In this document: positions 1 to 12,542 of the stretch, piece by piece | How the letters are laid out: every line of letters starts with the position of its first letter | Numbering within the stretch: position 1 is the first letter of the stretch | Origin: Nilaparvata lugens | Lineage: Eukaryota; Arthropoda; Insecta; Hemiptera; Delphacidae | DNA length: 64,000 nucleotides | Direction: 5' to 3' | Assembly: GCF_014356525.2 (NCBI RefSeq) | Contig: NC_052510.1 | Span: forward strand, 18,829,999 to 18,893,998 | The notes under the pieces: generated by a model | Seen by the model: the letters and a program-made list of their open reading frames with translations, nothing else | What the model was told of the DNA's origin: nothing | The model's database searches: none | Made by a program: the position numbers and the translations under genes

Positions 1-85
1 AAAAATGAGGAAATCGAAGCCAATTTTCAATCAGTTGTGATGAAGCTGAATAAACCTTGACTCAACACTCGATCATTCTTTTCAG

Positions 86-150
86 GGAGACCATCATACC
101 CTCATAACGTTCCCGCAGTAATAGCCAATAAATACAGCTTCGAACTCTGA
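86..150 (+). other. Possible terminal coding exon (weak)
   Basis: A pyrimidine-rich stretch ending in TTTTCAG at 80-85 looks like a splice acceptor. With two bases before the first full codon, the next 21 codons stay open to a TGA at 148-150 and read RPSYPHNVPAVIANKYSFEL. The composition is less AT-driven than random ORFs nearby. No upstream exon is visible because the window begins here. It could equally be chance. Confidence 0.15.
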
Positions 151-751
151 TGAACTGTCCTACAAAGGAGAATAATAATTAACAACAAACAAGTTTCGTT
201 GTAACTTATGTCTTGGAACATCTCAACTATTGAATATTCAACTTTATGCCCACTTATTATTTTATCTAGATTGCTTTTCGTGACCGGGACCAATACTGGT
301 AGGAAGAGATACTGGTACAGACAGATAGATCTGCCTAAAAAAACGGAAAATTTTGAAATAAAGTATCAGCCCGCATTATTGTTGATTTGTATCTTATTGA
401 ATAGTCGTGTATTGGATGATAGATTTCTAATCTGAACGTATAATGCAAGGTCATCTACTTGGGCCTATAGCTTTGAACACTTCACCTGCACGGAGCTTTA
501 CTGCAAAATGCAGTACTTTGTAGTAAGTTTATATATTGTTGTTGAGGGTAATCTCACCCAATTCCCTCCTTATTCCTATGCCAATAATTAATTGATATAT
601 TTTGGCAAAAGTGGAGATTTCACACTCAACCAAAAAAAAACTTTTTCAAATGAATTTTTTAACATTTATAAGCAGTAATTTTGTACTGAATAGTCATGTC
701 TTCAAGACACTTTCCGAGATATATACGAAGAACAAAAAAAAAATGGTTCTT
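151..751. other. Unannotated AT-rich stretch
   Basis: I see no gene or repeat that I can support. Short ORFs here have an AT-driven composition and no family signature. A GTAAGT at about 526 could be a splice donor for a small open segment starting near 474, but the acceptor is poor. Confidence 0.4.
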
Positions 752-865
752 GAATGAAAAAGACTAAGAAATTGTCAAAAACCACAGATTTATTGATACT
801 AGAAAGACCGGTTCTAAGTATCAAAAAATCTGTTATTTTTGACAATTTCTTAGTCTTTTTCATTC
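752..865. repeat. Fold-back (hairpin) element, 49-bp arms
   Basis: Positions 752-800 and 817-865 are inverted copies with only a few mismatches, separated by a 16-base spacer. Transcribed RNA would form a long hairpin. The structure resembles a small fold-back MITE. A microRNA-type precursor is an alternative, but the arms are longer and closer to perfect than usual for animal microRNAs. No target-site duplication is obvious. Confidence 0.75.
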
Positions 866-2250
866 AATATGAATAATTACCACAATATCAACTTCTCAAC
901 TACACAAAAAATGGTTCCTTTGAACAACCCCAAACCCCTAGCACAAGGCGTAGTGGAGGGGACTCTTGATATGTCAACCTCCTTATATTACCCCGAACAG
1001 AGCTGTGGAGTCAAAAATTGTCTTCTGAACTTCTCCTCTTTACCCTTTTTTGAGCATTCATTGTCTTCTGGACTAGAACACTATTGAATGATCAATGTCA
1101 TAGTAGATCCAATACCAACAAACACACCGTACGTGCTATAATAATTATGTTGTGTAGTTTTACACTTTTGCAGTAAGGTATACACTATGGTCGTTGTCTA
1201 GGAATACTAAACTATTGATTCGGCAATGGAAAATTAACCTCAATGGAACGGTTACCTCATTTTTCAATCTCAGTCCTCTAGCTTTTCGACTAGCCGCCAT
1301 AACTTCACTGCGCAACGGCTGATATACGAACAGGCTTATCTAGCCTTAGGAAAAGTATACTCTCTTCTTGTATTATAAAGCCTTTTCATATTATTAACGA
1401 TTGAAATTCCACACTATAAGAAATGCTAAGAGGGGTGCGCGACCCTTTCACCAGTGGTCTCTCTGGAGAAAAGGCTTTGAAAGCGGATTATTCCATTTCT
1501 CCATTGAACTGTCTTAGGGGTTAAGATTGAGATTCATCCTTCTTAAGGGTTGCAGGTTATGTGTGATGAGCAGATTACAATATGACCGTTAGAAACGTGC
1601 CTGCTTTTAGGTTTTAGAAACACATTCAAATATCGTTATAGGTAGGCATGCTGTAATAATTATTAACATGAAGCATCATTAGAAAATTTGAAACACTCAT
1701 TTTATCATATATTTCTCTTGTAATCATTCAATGATTTTTTTCCAATTTGAAGTACTTCTGCATCATCGCTGCCCTTCGAGAAACTTCCTGGATTTCCAAT
1801 CTCAATGCTATTCTTTTTGAATAGATTCTTATCCACGTTTAAAAATATAGAACTTCGATTCTGTACAATTTTATTAATTGCAGGTAGCTTCCAAGGATTT
1901 CAGCATGCCCTTTACATATTTCTGTTGCTTTTCATTGTGAATGTACTAGCCTCGAATAAACTAAAGTCACTCTACCTACTTAGGCCTATTTGTGAACTGC
2001 AAGTAGCATTATGTAAAATTACATTTCAATGATAACTTCAGATGAGAAAGACAGTAATGCGATAGAACTGTTATAAATAGCTGTGGATGAACACCTCTAA
2101 TTAAAAATTATTCCACTCAACATTATCAATTTAAATTTTATTCAAGAATGAACTCAGCACACATTAAATTCTGAGTTGAATGAGAGGCTTCAATAATTGA
2201 TATACATACAAGAACTGTACTTTGACATGCACGTTTTTGTACGTGTTGTC
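866..2250. other. Unannotated stretch
   Basis: No coding region or RNA gene is recognised. The ORFs in this interval are short and rich in I, L, F, N and Y codons, as expected by chance in AT-rich DNA. Confidence 0.4.
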
Positions 2251-2339
2251 CTGGCTCTTGACCTTTCTCGCTGGTCGATTTGCTTCATCTCTCATGTATG
2301 AAAGAGTTATCTAGACGGAGATCGATCACTTGGCGACGG

Positions 2340-2425
2340 GACTCGAACCGCGGACTCTCAATATCTGAAGATCGGAACTCACCTGCCTGCTGATTGTTGA
2401 TCAGCCGTTGCAGGAGCGAAAGAGA
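2340..2425 (-). repeat. tRNA-like segment, possible SINE fragment
   Basis: On the minus strand a B-box-like GGTTCGAGTCCC lies at about 2340-2352, preceded by sequence that could form part of a tRNA-like head. There is no matching acceptor stem, so it is not a functional tRNA gene as it stands. It may be the head of a second, older SINE lying next to the one at 2642-2893. Confidence 0.35.
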
Positions 2426-2628
2426 CAGTGACGTTTGCTCTACGAGTAAAAGAGTGAGAGAGTGTGAGACCGCCTAAGACACCTGGACAACAGGTATGAC
2501 CAGTTTCTTGACTGGTGCGTCTTCATATTATTCACCAATATAAAGAAAGTCCTGTAATAAAGAAACGCTTGTGGTGATACGTAATGCACTCACTTGATAC
2601 GTAAGAAAGTAGTGTATCATTAACATTC

Positions 2629-2641
2629 TTCAAGGGAGTAA
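2629..2641. repeat. Target-site duplication, left copy
   Basis: The 13-mer TTCAAGGGAGTAA occurs here and again at 2894-2906, on either side of the tRNA-like SINE. This is the expected footprint of LINE-mediated insertion. Confidence 0.8.
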
Positions 2642-2893
2642 AAATAAATTCGTATGGCTTTGTTGGTGGGGAGTTCCTTTCGGGAATGTTCCACCGCCTG
2701 AATATATAATTTAAGCCGTCAATGGGCCTTACGACTGTCATACTTCAGCCGGGACCGACAGTTTAAAGTGCCCATCCGATAACACGGGAGTGATCTGGTT
2801 AAAAAGCTTTTGGTAATGAGAGGGGTTCGAACCCGGGATCTCTATGCTGCTACGCAAGCACTCTATCCACTAGACCACGGATCAATTTTTTTT
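2642..2893 (-). mobile_element. tRNA-derived SINE, about 252 bp
   Basis: The minus strand begins near 2885 with a tRNA-like head. It carries an A-box-like TGGTCTAGTGG and a B box GGTTCGAACCC about 50 bases later, the internal RNA polymerase III promoter layout. The 5' and 3' acceptor halves do not pair, so it is a SINE head rather than a tRNA gene. A GC-richer core follows at about 2740-2785 and contains the segment GTGCCCATCCG on the plus strand. A 13-bp direct repeat flanks the unit at 2629-2641 and 2894-2906. A run of T lies between the head and the right duplication, which is an unusual place for a homopolymer in a SINE. Confidence 0.75.
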
Positions 2894-2906
2894 TTCAAGG
2901 GAGTAA
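2894..2906. repeat. Target-site duplication, right copy
   Basis: Second copy of the 13-mer at 2629-2641. Together they bracket the SINE. Confidence 0.8.
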
Positions 2907-4109
2907 TATTATTTCAAAATTCAGTGTAGAATAAATAGAGTTTATTCTGGTTTATTTTGGATTTTCGGATTATTAATTTGAATTTTTTAGAGGGGGTTAT
3001 AAGAAATTGGATATGTTGTATGTCAAACTATGAACTCTCCGTTGGATGATAGTTTTAATTCTATTGGAGACGAAGATCGACAGTATTTTTGACGTTAGAG
3101 GAATAGCTGATTTTGAAATGAGCATTAATTGCAAACCCTATTCATCCACGAGCACCAATAAATAATTCATAATTGATCATGACATTAAAAAATTGGAAAA
3201 TAATGCACTGTCTGATAATCATAATATTACAATAATACATAGGTTGATGTACTCTGCACACACAATGAAACCAATTAAGTTAAGATATGATTTTTTTAAA
3301 CAATGGTGGCACTTGAAATATTTTTTCAGAATATTCGGCTTTCAACATCTAACATCGACCGTGCTTGATCCAATTGATTGTGGACATCCTTCTTCCCTGC
3401 ATGAAGCTCCTTCAACTATTTCTTGTGTATCAAGTACCTGTGTATCAAACCACCTCCTGTATCATCAAATTTTCATTATTATTTTACTACTGATCCTGGA
3501 TTATATCTTACCCCATTAATTGATTCAAATGAATCATGATAATCTTGTTAACCAAGTTGCTCTTGTTACACAGCATTACTAAAATAATCGGTAACATGAG
3601 TTTCAGGAGAATTCAAAGTTCTAAAATGTGCAAGTATCATAAAAGCAAAGAACAATTTTTGTATGAGATTCAGTGATAATTTACATAACAGAAGTATAAC
3701 TCAACATTGAGCTGTCATCCACAAATAGGATCGCCTCATTTATTTATTCGTTCATATAATTTAATATGGTAGCCTATCTTTGCTCATCATAGTTAATTGG
3801 GATAAGGTAGTGAATTGGAAAGTGTTGATGTTGTAAAAAAAACTCTAATCTAGTTTTATTATAATAAAGGAAAGATGAGTTCCAAATTCTAGTCAATTGC
3901 TCTGTATAATGTTTTTCAAATTTCTATTACAATTCCCTTTTTGAGGGGGGAGGATTTCAAGGGGGCAGGTGTCAGCTATACTAAGCCCAGCTGCTCAGGC
4001 AACAGGTCACCCCCAAAACCTCCCCCACCACCTATCAAATCCCCAAGTTCTACTGTATTTATCAGTACGATTCTCCTCCCTCCCAAAACTCACTTTTGCT
4101 CTTCTACCC
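2907..4109. other. Unannotated stretch
   Basis: No supported gene. A short C-rich and G-rich patch at about 3945-4045 encodes proline-rich peptides in one frame, but it lacks splice or start context. Confidence 0.4.
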
Positions 4110-4231
4110 AGTCTCTCTCACACTCTTACATTATCACTCTCTTACTCTATCTATCTCTCGCTCTTTCTGTCTCTCACTCTCTCTTTCTGTCTCACACTCT
4201 CTCTAAATCTTTTTCATGCTCTCTCTCTTCT
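4110..4231. repeat. Polypyrimidine (CT-rich) low-complexity tract
   Basis: Imperfect CT/CTCACT repeats dominate the plus strand. The serine- and leucine-rich ORFs read through it are artefacts of the repeat. Confidence 0.8.
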
Positions 4232-5773
4232 GTGTTGAGGAATCAGGGAGCAACAGGCTCTAGGATCCTATTCTCTGATTTAGCAGTGTGCAACTTTGAA
4301 TGGCTATTATTGAACAGGCAAGTCATTGTTGGTCGTGTTGTTTCTCTAAGACTCCTGAATGCGCGTTTCTTCTCGTTCAGTTGGCCTTCTGTGTTCCCCG
4401 GCTAAGCTCGTTATTACTGACCTAGGCCTCTGAAAAATAAGATGCCAAGTCTGATTCCCAAGGAGAGAGAGAAAAAAGAGAGAGTGTGGGATAGGAAAAA
4501 ATTGCAGAACAGACTTTTTTACATATGCGATGAAAATCTGAGAGGCTGCGTAAACGTTAAGAAAGTAGAATACAGTAGTAAACATGGGAATTATAAAAAT
4601 GATCAACTTTTTCTCAAATGCCATGAATTATTTTTTTACTCATTAGGATTATCATCATGAATTAGTATGAACTGTTTTCCTTGAAACTATTTATATTCAT
4701 GTTACGTAGGTGACAACATCCTTATTTTGGTGTATTGTACGTGACTGTGGCTTCAATTATAGATCAGATAGGCTCAGCTTCTGAGACCGTTGAATCTGTA
4801 TCTAATCTATATGTTCAATGGTTCAGTAGATTTAATAAGTGTTCTAGAAAACAGACAATAAACTTTTGCGTGTAATCGATAAATGTATCTTCATCAATGC
4901 AAGGTAATAGCAACCCATCAATATCTCATCGATATTTCAAACTGTATGGTAACTGAACAATGATCCTCACAACTGAAGAATAACAATTTTGAAATACAGA
5001 AAATCAATTCAAATTGATATAGCATGCCATATAGTGAATCAAAGAGATCAATTTGTAGATTGAAAGTTGAATGAAATTAAGTAGTTGTATTGAAATCAAC
5101 ATTTTGGTGCCGAGTGTTGACAAATAGTATTTTGGATTGGTTCGCTATCTATGAACAGTGTTCTTCACTAGTCGTTCTTGTTGATTTTTACAAAATGTCT
5201 GCTAATACTTTCGCGTTTCGTGTCATCAAATGACAGTGCGTTAAAAATGGGAGTGTACTACAACGAAGCTACTCGGCTTGTGATTGGTCGAAGACGTTCC
5301 ACGTAACTGTTCGCATACATAAGTTTACCCTGTTGAGATTCGGATACCTGATAAGATCGAGTGTTCCATAAAGAGCTTTATTGAATACTTTCGAACTCCA
5401 AAGGAATAAATTAGTACATTTCAGAACTAATAAATCGAAGTTGAATAGGAAGTTAATGGAATGCTTGTAATTTCTAAGACAGGAACTGATAACTCCATAT
5501 CTGCTCGCTTCTATAATAGGAAATGAGTTCTCTCCCAGTACCTACTCTTCAATTTTTTCATCATCGATTTTCATTATTTGTAGAAGAATAGATTTGAAGA
5601 TTTATTCATATGTGGACATTTACTCATATTTTATGAAAATCTGAAATGCCTTGCATCCGCAATTATAGAACATTATTGTTATTCATTACAACAACCTCAA
5701 TAAGAAAATATATAAACAAAACTAAAAAATGTTACATTTGAGTGTTTCGCGGATGGATATATTATATGTAATA
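4232..5773. other. Unannotated stretch with a promoter-like patch
   Basis: No coding region is recognised. At about 5210-5310 a segment containing GATTGGTCGA and nearby CpG-richer sequence resembles a second segment near 31,740-31,810. It may be a remnant of a dispersed repeat or LTR. Confidence 0.35.
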
Positions 5774-5921
5774 GAATTAACCGGGTACATCCGTTTATTT
5801 TGACTTACTTGAGTCTGAAGTTACGTCGCCATCGCAGACGACATATTCTGAGGGTGGCGTCTGCGATGGCGACATCCAAGACTCAAGTAAGTCAAAATAA
5901 ACGGATGTACCTGGTTAATTC
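5774..5921. repeat. Fold-back element with GC-rich tip
   Basis: Positions 5774-5841 and 5855-5921 are inverted copies. The outer 43 bases are almost perfect, and the inner part around the CGCCATCGCAGACG motif also pairs, leaving a loop of about 13 bases. A direct repeat ACAAAACTAAAAAATGT lies on both sides (about 5717-5733 and 5926-5942), though the left copy is roughly 40 bases from the hairpin. The plus-strand ORF across it is a by-product of the palindrome. Confidence 0.75.
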
Positions 5922-8515
5922 TTTTACAAAACTAAAAAATGTATATATAAATATATGGAAAGAATATAATTATGGCATCCTTCAAATGATTCTAGCGTCA
6001 GCCTCCTGAGTTTCAAACATCTGACATAAAATTCAAAAGATGAACTATAATCTAATAATAAAGATAATGATAGTTTCTTTTTCGATTGCTGTATTGGAGC
6101 CCATTAGTCTCATGTTTCGACAGTTGCTACTTCCATTACTATTTTTTCAACTCCATCAACTTGTCTGACAGAAGACAGTCACCTTGACAAAAGATTTTTT
6201 CCGCAGTAACTAGCTGCAACGAAAGGGTTGTTCTAACTGTTACCAGTTACCAAAAGAGACATAAGATCAAACAGCTCCAGCCAACATAATGAGGATATCT
6301 AATGGAATTGGACATATGGTAGGTGCTGCTTCAGTCTTCTAAAAAGTCTCTGTAACTAAATTCTCGTGTTCTCTTGTCTGAGAGGCACCCCCGAAACTAT
6401 ATTACCTATAGGCCAGCTATAACACATCTGCCGCTTTTTTATTTATTTTTTAGTTTCTATTTTGAGGGGCTTCTGGAAGATATATGTATTTATTATTAAC
6501 CTTCAAAAAAGACACCAGTACCCGAATGTCAACATTACTAGGTGTTGGAACGAACCATTTCATTTCCGCGTATCATATTTAATCATTTCATAGATACACG
6601 GCCATACTTTTTCCAAATTAACAATTTCATTAGAGAGGAGGCATATGTTTGCTGATAATGGGGAGTGGAAGCATTAATAATATTGTCTCGATCTTTTTGC
6701 AATATCTAATTGAGACTTCGAAACGTTTTTTGGGAAATGGATTGAGCCGTCAGTTTCGGTAAATGAGCTAAAACAAGAGGCGAAATTGGGAACCACCCTC
6801 ACATTCATTAATTGAGTTTTTGTCATTAAAAAGAGAATTGGTGAAAGCGATGGAGTTATCAAACATCATATTACAGCAAATGAGAAGTTTTAACGGATTT
6901 TTGAAACCTCATAATTATAATTTTTCACTTTGAATTATGTAAAGCAGGGGGACAGCTAGCAATTGTATAATCAAGCCGTAAGTATGTGTGTTTGTGTATA
7001 TTGTATAGTGTTAAATTGAATAATCGAGACTCCTTTCAATTTTATCTTGTAAATCTAGGGGAAGGGATGATGAGAATTTTTTTTCATTGCAAACTGATTA
7101 TAATACACTAATTTATCCGAACAGCAATCAATCGAAACAATGATTATGTGATTCGTTTATTAATTCGAATGAACAAAATCTAATTTAAAAAAAATTCTCA
7201 TGGAACTATTGATCCTTGTTGATATACTATCATGCATCTGAACAGTAGAGATATTATATAATTTATGAATAAATTCGTGCCGAATACGTCTTCGAAATAG
7301 GATCTTCTGCCAACAATATATTTTCATGAGTTTCGTTTTTAATATCTATATACTCTCTCATTATTCAACTGGTTAATAGAATAGTGAGTAAGTAAAAAAA
7401 ATCAAAATAAAATTTTCTTTATATCAATTTGCTCTTCAATTATCATTGCAAGCTCTTCATAAATCACCCTCATCGCACAAATATTTAAATCTATTCTATT
7501 TTTAATTGATGAGTACGGTCTTCAATAACATTCGATATTAACAACTGTAGGTAGCCTAGAAGTGAACTTGAAGCGAATTACAAGAACCAGGTATAAAATC
7601 ATAAAAGAAAACTCGATTTTTCTAAATCATCAATAGGCTTACAGTGTGATTGTGATTGGTTCAATGCTGTAGTTTCAAAATGAGATATTATATTTGACTT
7701 GCTGTACTGCTGGAAAGTAGGATCTTACATCATAATAGTCTGACTTGTAACGGATAAACCACTAGTGAATTATCGAAAAATGTGGGACGGTTCCTAGAGA
7801 GACGGTTGGTGATTAATTTTGTCGACATAAGTGAAATTTCAAGCATAGGATGGGGGACAGGTGTGATGGAACTTCAGCGACCTATCAGAGTTGATGATTA
7901 AATAGGGGTAGGCTGCATATTTCGAGTGTTTAATGACACGTTTTTAATCCGTCTTTGAAATAACAAAGAATAAACAATGTATGCATTGTGAGAAGAAAAG
8001 ATAATTACAGTAGCTTCTTAATCTCTCTAAGTAGCTCAAGTTTCTTTTCCAAAGAGTATGAAGGGCTGCACTTTTGTTCATGTCTGTCAATTAACAATTA
8101 TTACTGATTGTATTTATCCCGTATTTCAGTGACGGCTTGATGACACAAACACATTTGAAATATGCAGTTCTCTTAGACAAGAGATATGCAGGGCTTTATT
8201 TTTTGTATGTGTCTTTCAATGAACAAATATTATTTTTCCTCAGGTATCCTTCATTAATTATCCCATTTTTATGTTGAAAATACGCAATTGAAAAAGTATA
8301 AACCACGAACACACGAATCATTATAGCTTTTTGTGACATGTAAAGATATACAACTTTGTAAGCACCACTCAACAATATGAGATAATTTCTCATATTGAGT
8401 GTAGATTTTGAATGGAAAGTAGTCATCATGAATCATGTATTTCATAACACTGTCAAGCGTATTTGATTGATTTCCACTGTGATCTGCGAATGCAATCAAT
8501 ACAGATAAATTTTCA
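5922..8515. other. Unannotated AT-rich stretch
   Basis: Nothing supported. A minus-strand ORF at 6674-6862 has a mixed composition but no recognisable domain or splice context. Confidence 0.4.
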
Positions 8516-8614
8516 CTTTTGAACAATTAATTACGACATAGCAGTCAGGTAACTGCTACAGTCAGGTAACAACAGTCATACCTGACTGCTATGTCGTAAT
8601 TAATTGTTCAAAAG
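8516..8614. repeat. Perfect hairpin, 36-bp arms
   Basis: Positions 8516-8551 and 8579-8614 are perfect inverted copies separated by 27 bases. The spacer repeats part of the arm (CAGTCAGGTAAC). Perfect pairing suggests recent origin. It resembles a tiny fold-back element. Confidence 0.8.
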
Positions 8615-10439
8615 TTTTTTTTTTTTAACAAGCAGTTCGTAATGGAATCAAACATTGAAGAGTATAAATTTTCAACTTGTTCCACAATAAATATTGTTAA
8701 TATTATGATAATACTATTTAAAGTAGGAAATTCTACTTCATCATAGCATCAAGGCTTGTAACTCATGTTCACTTGGAAAATCGATTGATAGTTTCCCAGA
8801 ATAGATAAAGCTAAAAAATGTATTTCTCTATCATAAATTCTAGTTCTAGAAAAACATATACTTAACTGTTTATTTCTTGACATTCCTCTACACGGCCGGA
8901 AATTTATTTCTTTGTGCGCGGTACATTCGTCTCCGCCTCTAGACTCCGCCTAATAAAGATTTTTTCATTTCATTCGTTACATTTATATTTTCATTATCTA
9001 TTCTCTTTAATTTGTATGTATTGTTTGTGTTTTTGTGACAAAATAGAGTTTCTATTTCTTTTCCCATTTCTATAATGAGAATGTTGTACTAGAATAATTG
9101 AAATTCAGTATACGTCTCTCAGTAATATTCCAATGTGCCCTATGATACCTTCTTAGGCTCTAACAGCATCCCCAATCAGTCATTTCTTTTTAATTCTACT
9201 GCGCAGGATCTATATATATTGTCCTAAAGGAGTGACCATTATGATAATAAAAAAGAGTGATTACGGCTCTAAGAGTGAGAATCGTGTTGGGAAATAAACC
9301 CAGCTCTATCATTGACTATTCAGAAGTGGTCTTATTTGTTCTTAGGTGAGAAATAGGTGGGCAATCGAAATCAAATTACAGGGTGTCTGATGAAGTGGGG
9401 GGCGTCGCCACCGCCCCCAAACAACCCTTCGGCGAAATAATAAAAAGGTAAGACATCATCTTGGTCCGTGACAAATTGTAAAAGATGCCGTATCATTTTT
9501 TATTTCCCTCTAGAGATTTCTGTCCTCCAAAAATTAATCACCTGTGAGAGCACATATGCAGTCATGTGTGTGAGAACTCTTTCAAAGGATGATAATCAAT
9601 TAGAACGTGCATTAATATTCAATTTCTAGACAAGGTTTCACACCTCATTGGTTGAGATTAATTCTATCGGCAGGTTTCCGATAAGATTCAGGAATTACTG
9701 GCTGCTAGTTTTCCAGATCTATCGTTACAATTATGTGCTTTTATTAATTCATATCCAGACTTCATCTTATTCCAACCAAACGTGTACAAAAAATCTGAAT
9801 ACACCTCAAGAACTTCAAGTAGGTCTAGTAGACATAGCATGAGAAACTGACGACCCAAGTACATGTCAAAATCTCCAAGTAGGCATTCTAGACATCATAA
9901 AGATGATTGATGAACTGAACCGTTAATACCGTGTATAAATGAACAGAGATTCAAATTTAGTTAGGCTTCACAATAGCACCTCTTTGGGAGTTTCGTTTAT
10001 TAGAAAATCCAATGATGAATCCATGAAATTCAGCTGTCCAAGAGCAATCTAGCCCAATCTCTGGTGAAAAATATAACATATATTACTCTCACTTTCGCTG
10101 TATTTTCTGTGCTAATCTGCTTTCCCTTGTTTAATTCTATCTCTTATAAGCTTTATATGATCTCTCACCACTGTAAACTTCTGTAAAATTATGTAATCAA
10201 GCCTTTAGTGGATATTTAGTGGTAAGCTAACTAGGTATATTATGATTGGGATTGCAATTATTTTCAGCGATATCTGTATTTGTAAATGAACTCCTCTGGA
10301 TGCAAATCATTGGAAGTTGGAGAAATAATTATTAAATCTCTTGATATCGCCTAACTCGTTTCAAGAACAGTTCCATAAATTTCAACCTCTAGCTTCTGTG
10401 TCACTTCCCTGAGTTTATTATTTGCTAATGCTATTTTTC
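8615..10439. other. Unannotated stretch
   Basis: No gene is recognised. The first bases after the hairpin (about 8631-8665) loosely resemble 23,656-23,690 downstream of the DUF7869-like fragment, which may mean a shared dispersed repeat. Confidence 0.35.
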
Positions 10440-10960
10440 GGGCCCATTTTGCCAGAGCATCTGCAACCGAATTTATTGCAAAGTCATAAAACGAGCAGCT
10501 TAAAAAATGACTAGCAGTGCCAAACAGCTGGACAATGAAGACCCACCTTTTAAAAAGTCGGGGTGTTGTGTGTCGTGAAACTAATGTCGTGATGTTTCCC
10601 TTGATGGGCGTTAATGTTCAGTTGCCTTGAAGCAATCGCTCGCCGTTCAAGCACAAACCGGGAATATTAACGGCCTTAAATTTGTTTTCATTCCAAAGAC
10701 AGATGTGGCCTTTTATATGTTTCCGAGTAATCATTCAAAGACACTTCGGTGTTGCCGAGAATTTATTTTCGGCCGAAAAATAACAACCCGCTATTTTTCA
10801 ACTGGTAAAAAACGCGTCCTACCCCGAGTTTTCTCGAAAAAGGACTGAACGGGGTGTTTCCACGAATGTGTCTGAAAATGTCGTCAGACAAATCGACCGC
10901 AACAAAAACACGGCGGTTGCACTGTAAGTCAGGAAGGAAGACATCTTTCAAGCCGTGCTA
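10440..10960. other. GC/CpG-richer block of unknown function
   Basis: This block stands out from its AT-rich surroundings by CpG dinucleotides and mixed composition, including the palindrome TTTTCGGCCGAAAA near 10,768. Short ORFs exist on both strands but none shows a domain. It could be a promoter, an untranslated exon or a conserved noncoding element. Confidence 0.3.
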
Positions 10961-12267
10961 CGTGATTAGGGAGGATTGTTACAAGGAAATTTGAGAAAAA
11001 TACAAGAAGGGGTGATGTTTTTTAAGGGATGTAATCTATTTCTGATCGCTTTCGAACCAACGATTGTTGTTGCTTGATTATTTTGGATTGTTCTAAGAAG
11101 ACTTGATATTGAGGGAAGAGTATTGATAATGATGTGGATGGATATCGCATATCGGTAGAAATAGATATTTCTGCATTATCACTACCATACTCGTATACTG
11201 TATTTGGAAAACATATCTCCACTTTGATTACATGTATATTTAAGTTGGGTGGGATTTTTCCGTGGGGGAATTGCAATCAGAAAAGAGCCATACAAATTTA
11301 TATTATCTCTGCACTATTCTTGAACACAAAATAAGCACTATTTCAAAAGATCATTTTGAATGATTTCTTTGAATACTTGAATGATAAAAAATGCGACTTG
11401 AATTCATGTGCACAAGGCTTAAATCTTACAGCATACAACACTGGAACACTTTGAGGGCTTCCTGTGAGTTGAATAACTTCGATTCGAATCTTCTGGAGTG
11501 CATACTTTTACAAGATTAGATTTTTTATCATTGTTTAATTTTTAATAATTCTACTCCACTCAACCAGGTTTTTAAAAATTTCATTCATAAATTAAGGAAC
11601 TTTTATAGTTTCTTCGCTTCAAAACTATAAAGCCAAAGGCAATAATTCTGAAAAACTCTAATAAAATCAATCGAGCTATCATTATTTAGATCGAACTAAG
11701 ATTGGATGAAAATTCTCTTTTATATCAGCTCTATAATCTTTTATTTATCATTGAAATACTGTGAAGCAATCGGAATCTATCTAGAATTATTCAATTGAAA
11801 CATATAACTTGGTTAATCATCCTAGGTGTTAAACTGATGAAATCTAGGCTTTTCCTCTACTAGTGCATTAACTACAATTTTGAGTAGCGGACTTTCGGTC
11901 AACTGATTATGAGAGCAGATTGAACTTGAAGAAGCTTACAGACAGAGGATGCGCAGTGGAGGTGCGCATAGGTACCGTGCGAACTTTTCCGGTAGAGACT
12001 CAAATTTATAACGGAAGCTCTAATTGATGCACCCAGCAGCTAGCACCCGCGGTTCTAACTGATTAGCGTTCGTGTTTTACTCAATAGCCCGCAAAGAGAA
12101 AACTCCAAACAGTCTACAGTGCAATGCTGAAAATAGTTATGATAGGACTGTTACTGTGGTTGTTATTTATTGAAGTTTTTCAGTTATCGTATTGATATAT
12201 AAAAATATATGTGTCTTGGAAATATGAACATGTATTGTGTTGATTATTCATTGATTACAATAATTGT
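10961..12267. other. Unannotated stretch with a CpG-richer patch
   Basis: No gene is supported. About 11,890-12,110 is CpG-richer and has a TATAAATT-like motif on the minus strand near 12,010, so it could be a promoter or part of an older repeat. Confidence 0.3.
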
Positions 12268-12301
12268 AAGAGTTTCTTTACAAAAGTGACTATCTCCAAA
12301 A
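12268..12301 (+). repeat. Left terminal inverted repeat of the DUF7869 unit
   Basis: The 34-base segment beginning AAGAGTTTCTTTACAAAAGT is repeated in inverted orientation at 24,683-24,716 without mismatch. The two copies bracket both halves of the DUF7869-like gene and the nested BEL element. I could not identify a matching target-site duplication outside them. Confidence 0.75.
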
Positions 12302-12542
12302 TTGTCGATTTGAGTTATACATCCAGTTATATAGATTTTTTGACGGCGAATCCGAATTTGCCATCAGTTTCTCGAAAAACGGACTATTTCCATCAAACAG
12401 CTGACTAAATTCTCCCGCTGTTTCTTGCATTAGGCATATTATAGGTTATGTTTCGCTCAACTTCATTAAACTCATCAGTGGCAGACTGACAGTGAGTTAG
12501 TCGTTTTTAGTTTTATGCTCAACTTAATATACAGTATTTATA

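Noticed and set aside
1740..1830. Minus-strand terminal exon reading SFSKGSDDAEVLQIGKKS
   Set aside because: The composition is protein-like, but the acceptor lacks a pyrimidine tract and no partner exon is visible.
2815..2885. A tRNA gene on the minus strand
   Set aside because: A and B boxes are present, but the acceptor stem does not pair and target-site duplications flank a longer unit. It is a SINE.
3300..3460. Minus-strand exon reading VLDTQEIVEGASCREEGC
   Set aside because: The acceptor is weak and the open segment is only about 31 codons. Chance is the simpler explanation.
3941..4405. 154-codon ORF over the CT-rich tract
   Set aside because: Low-complexity repeat with no domain and no start or splice context.
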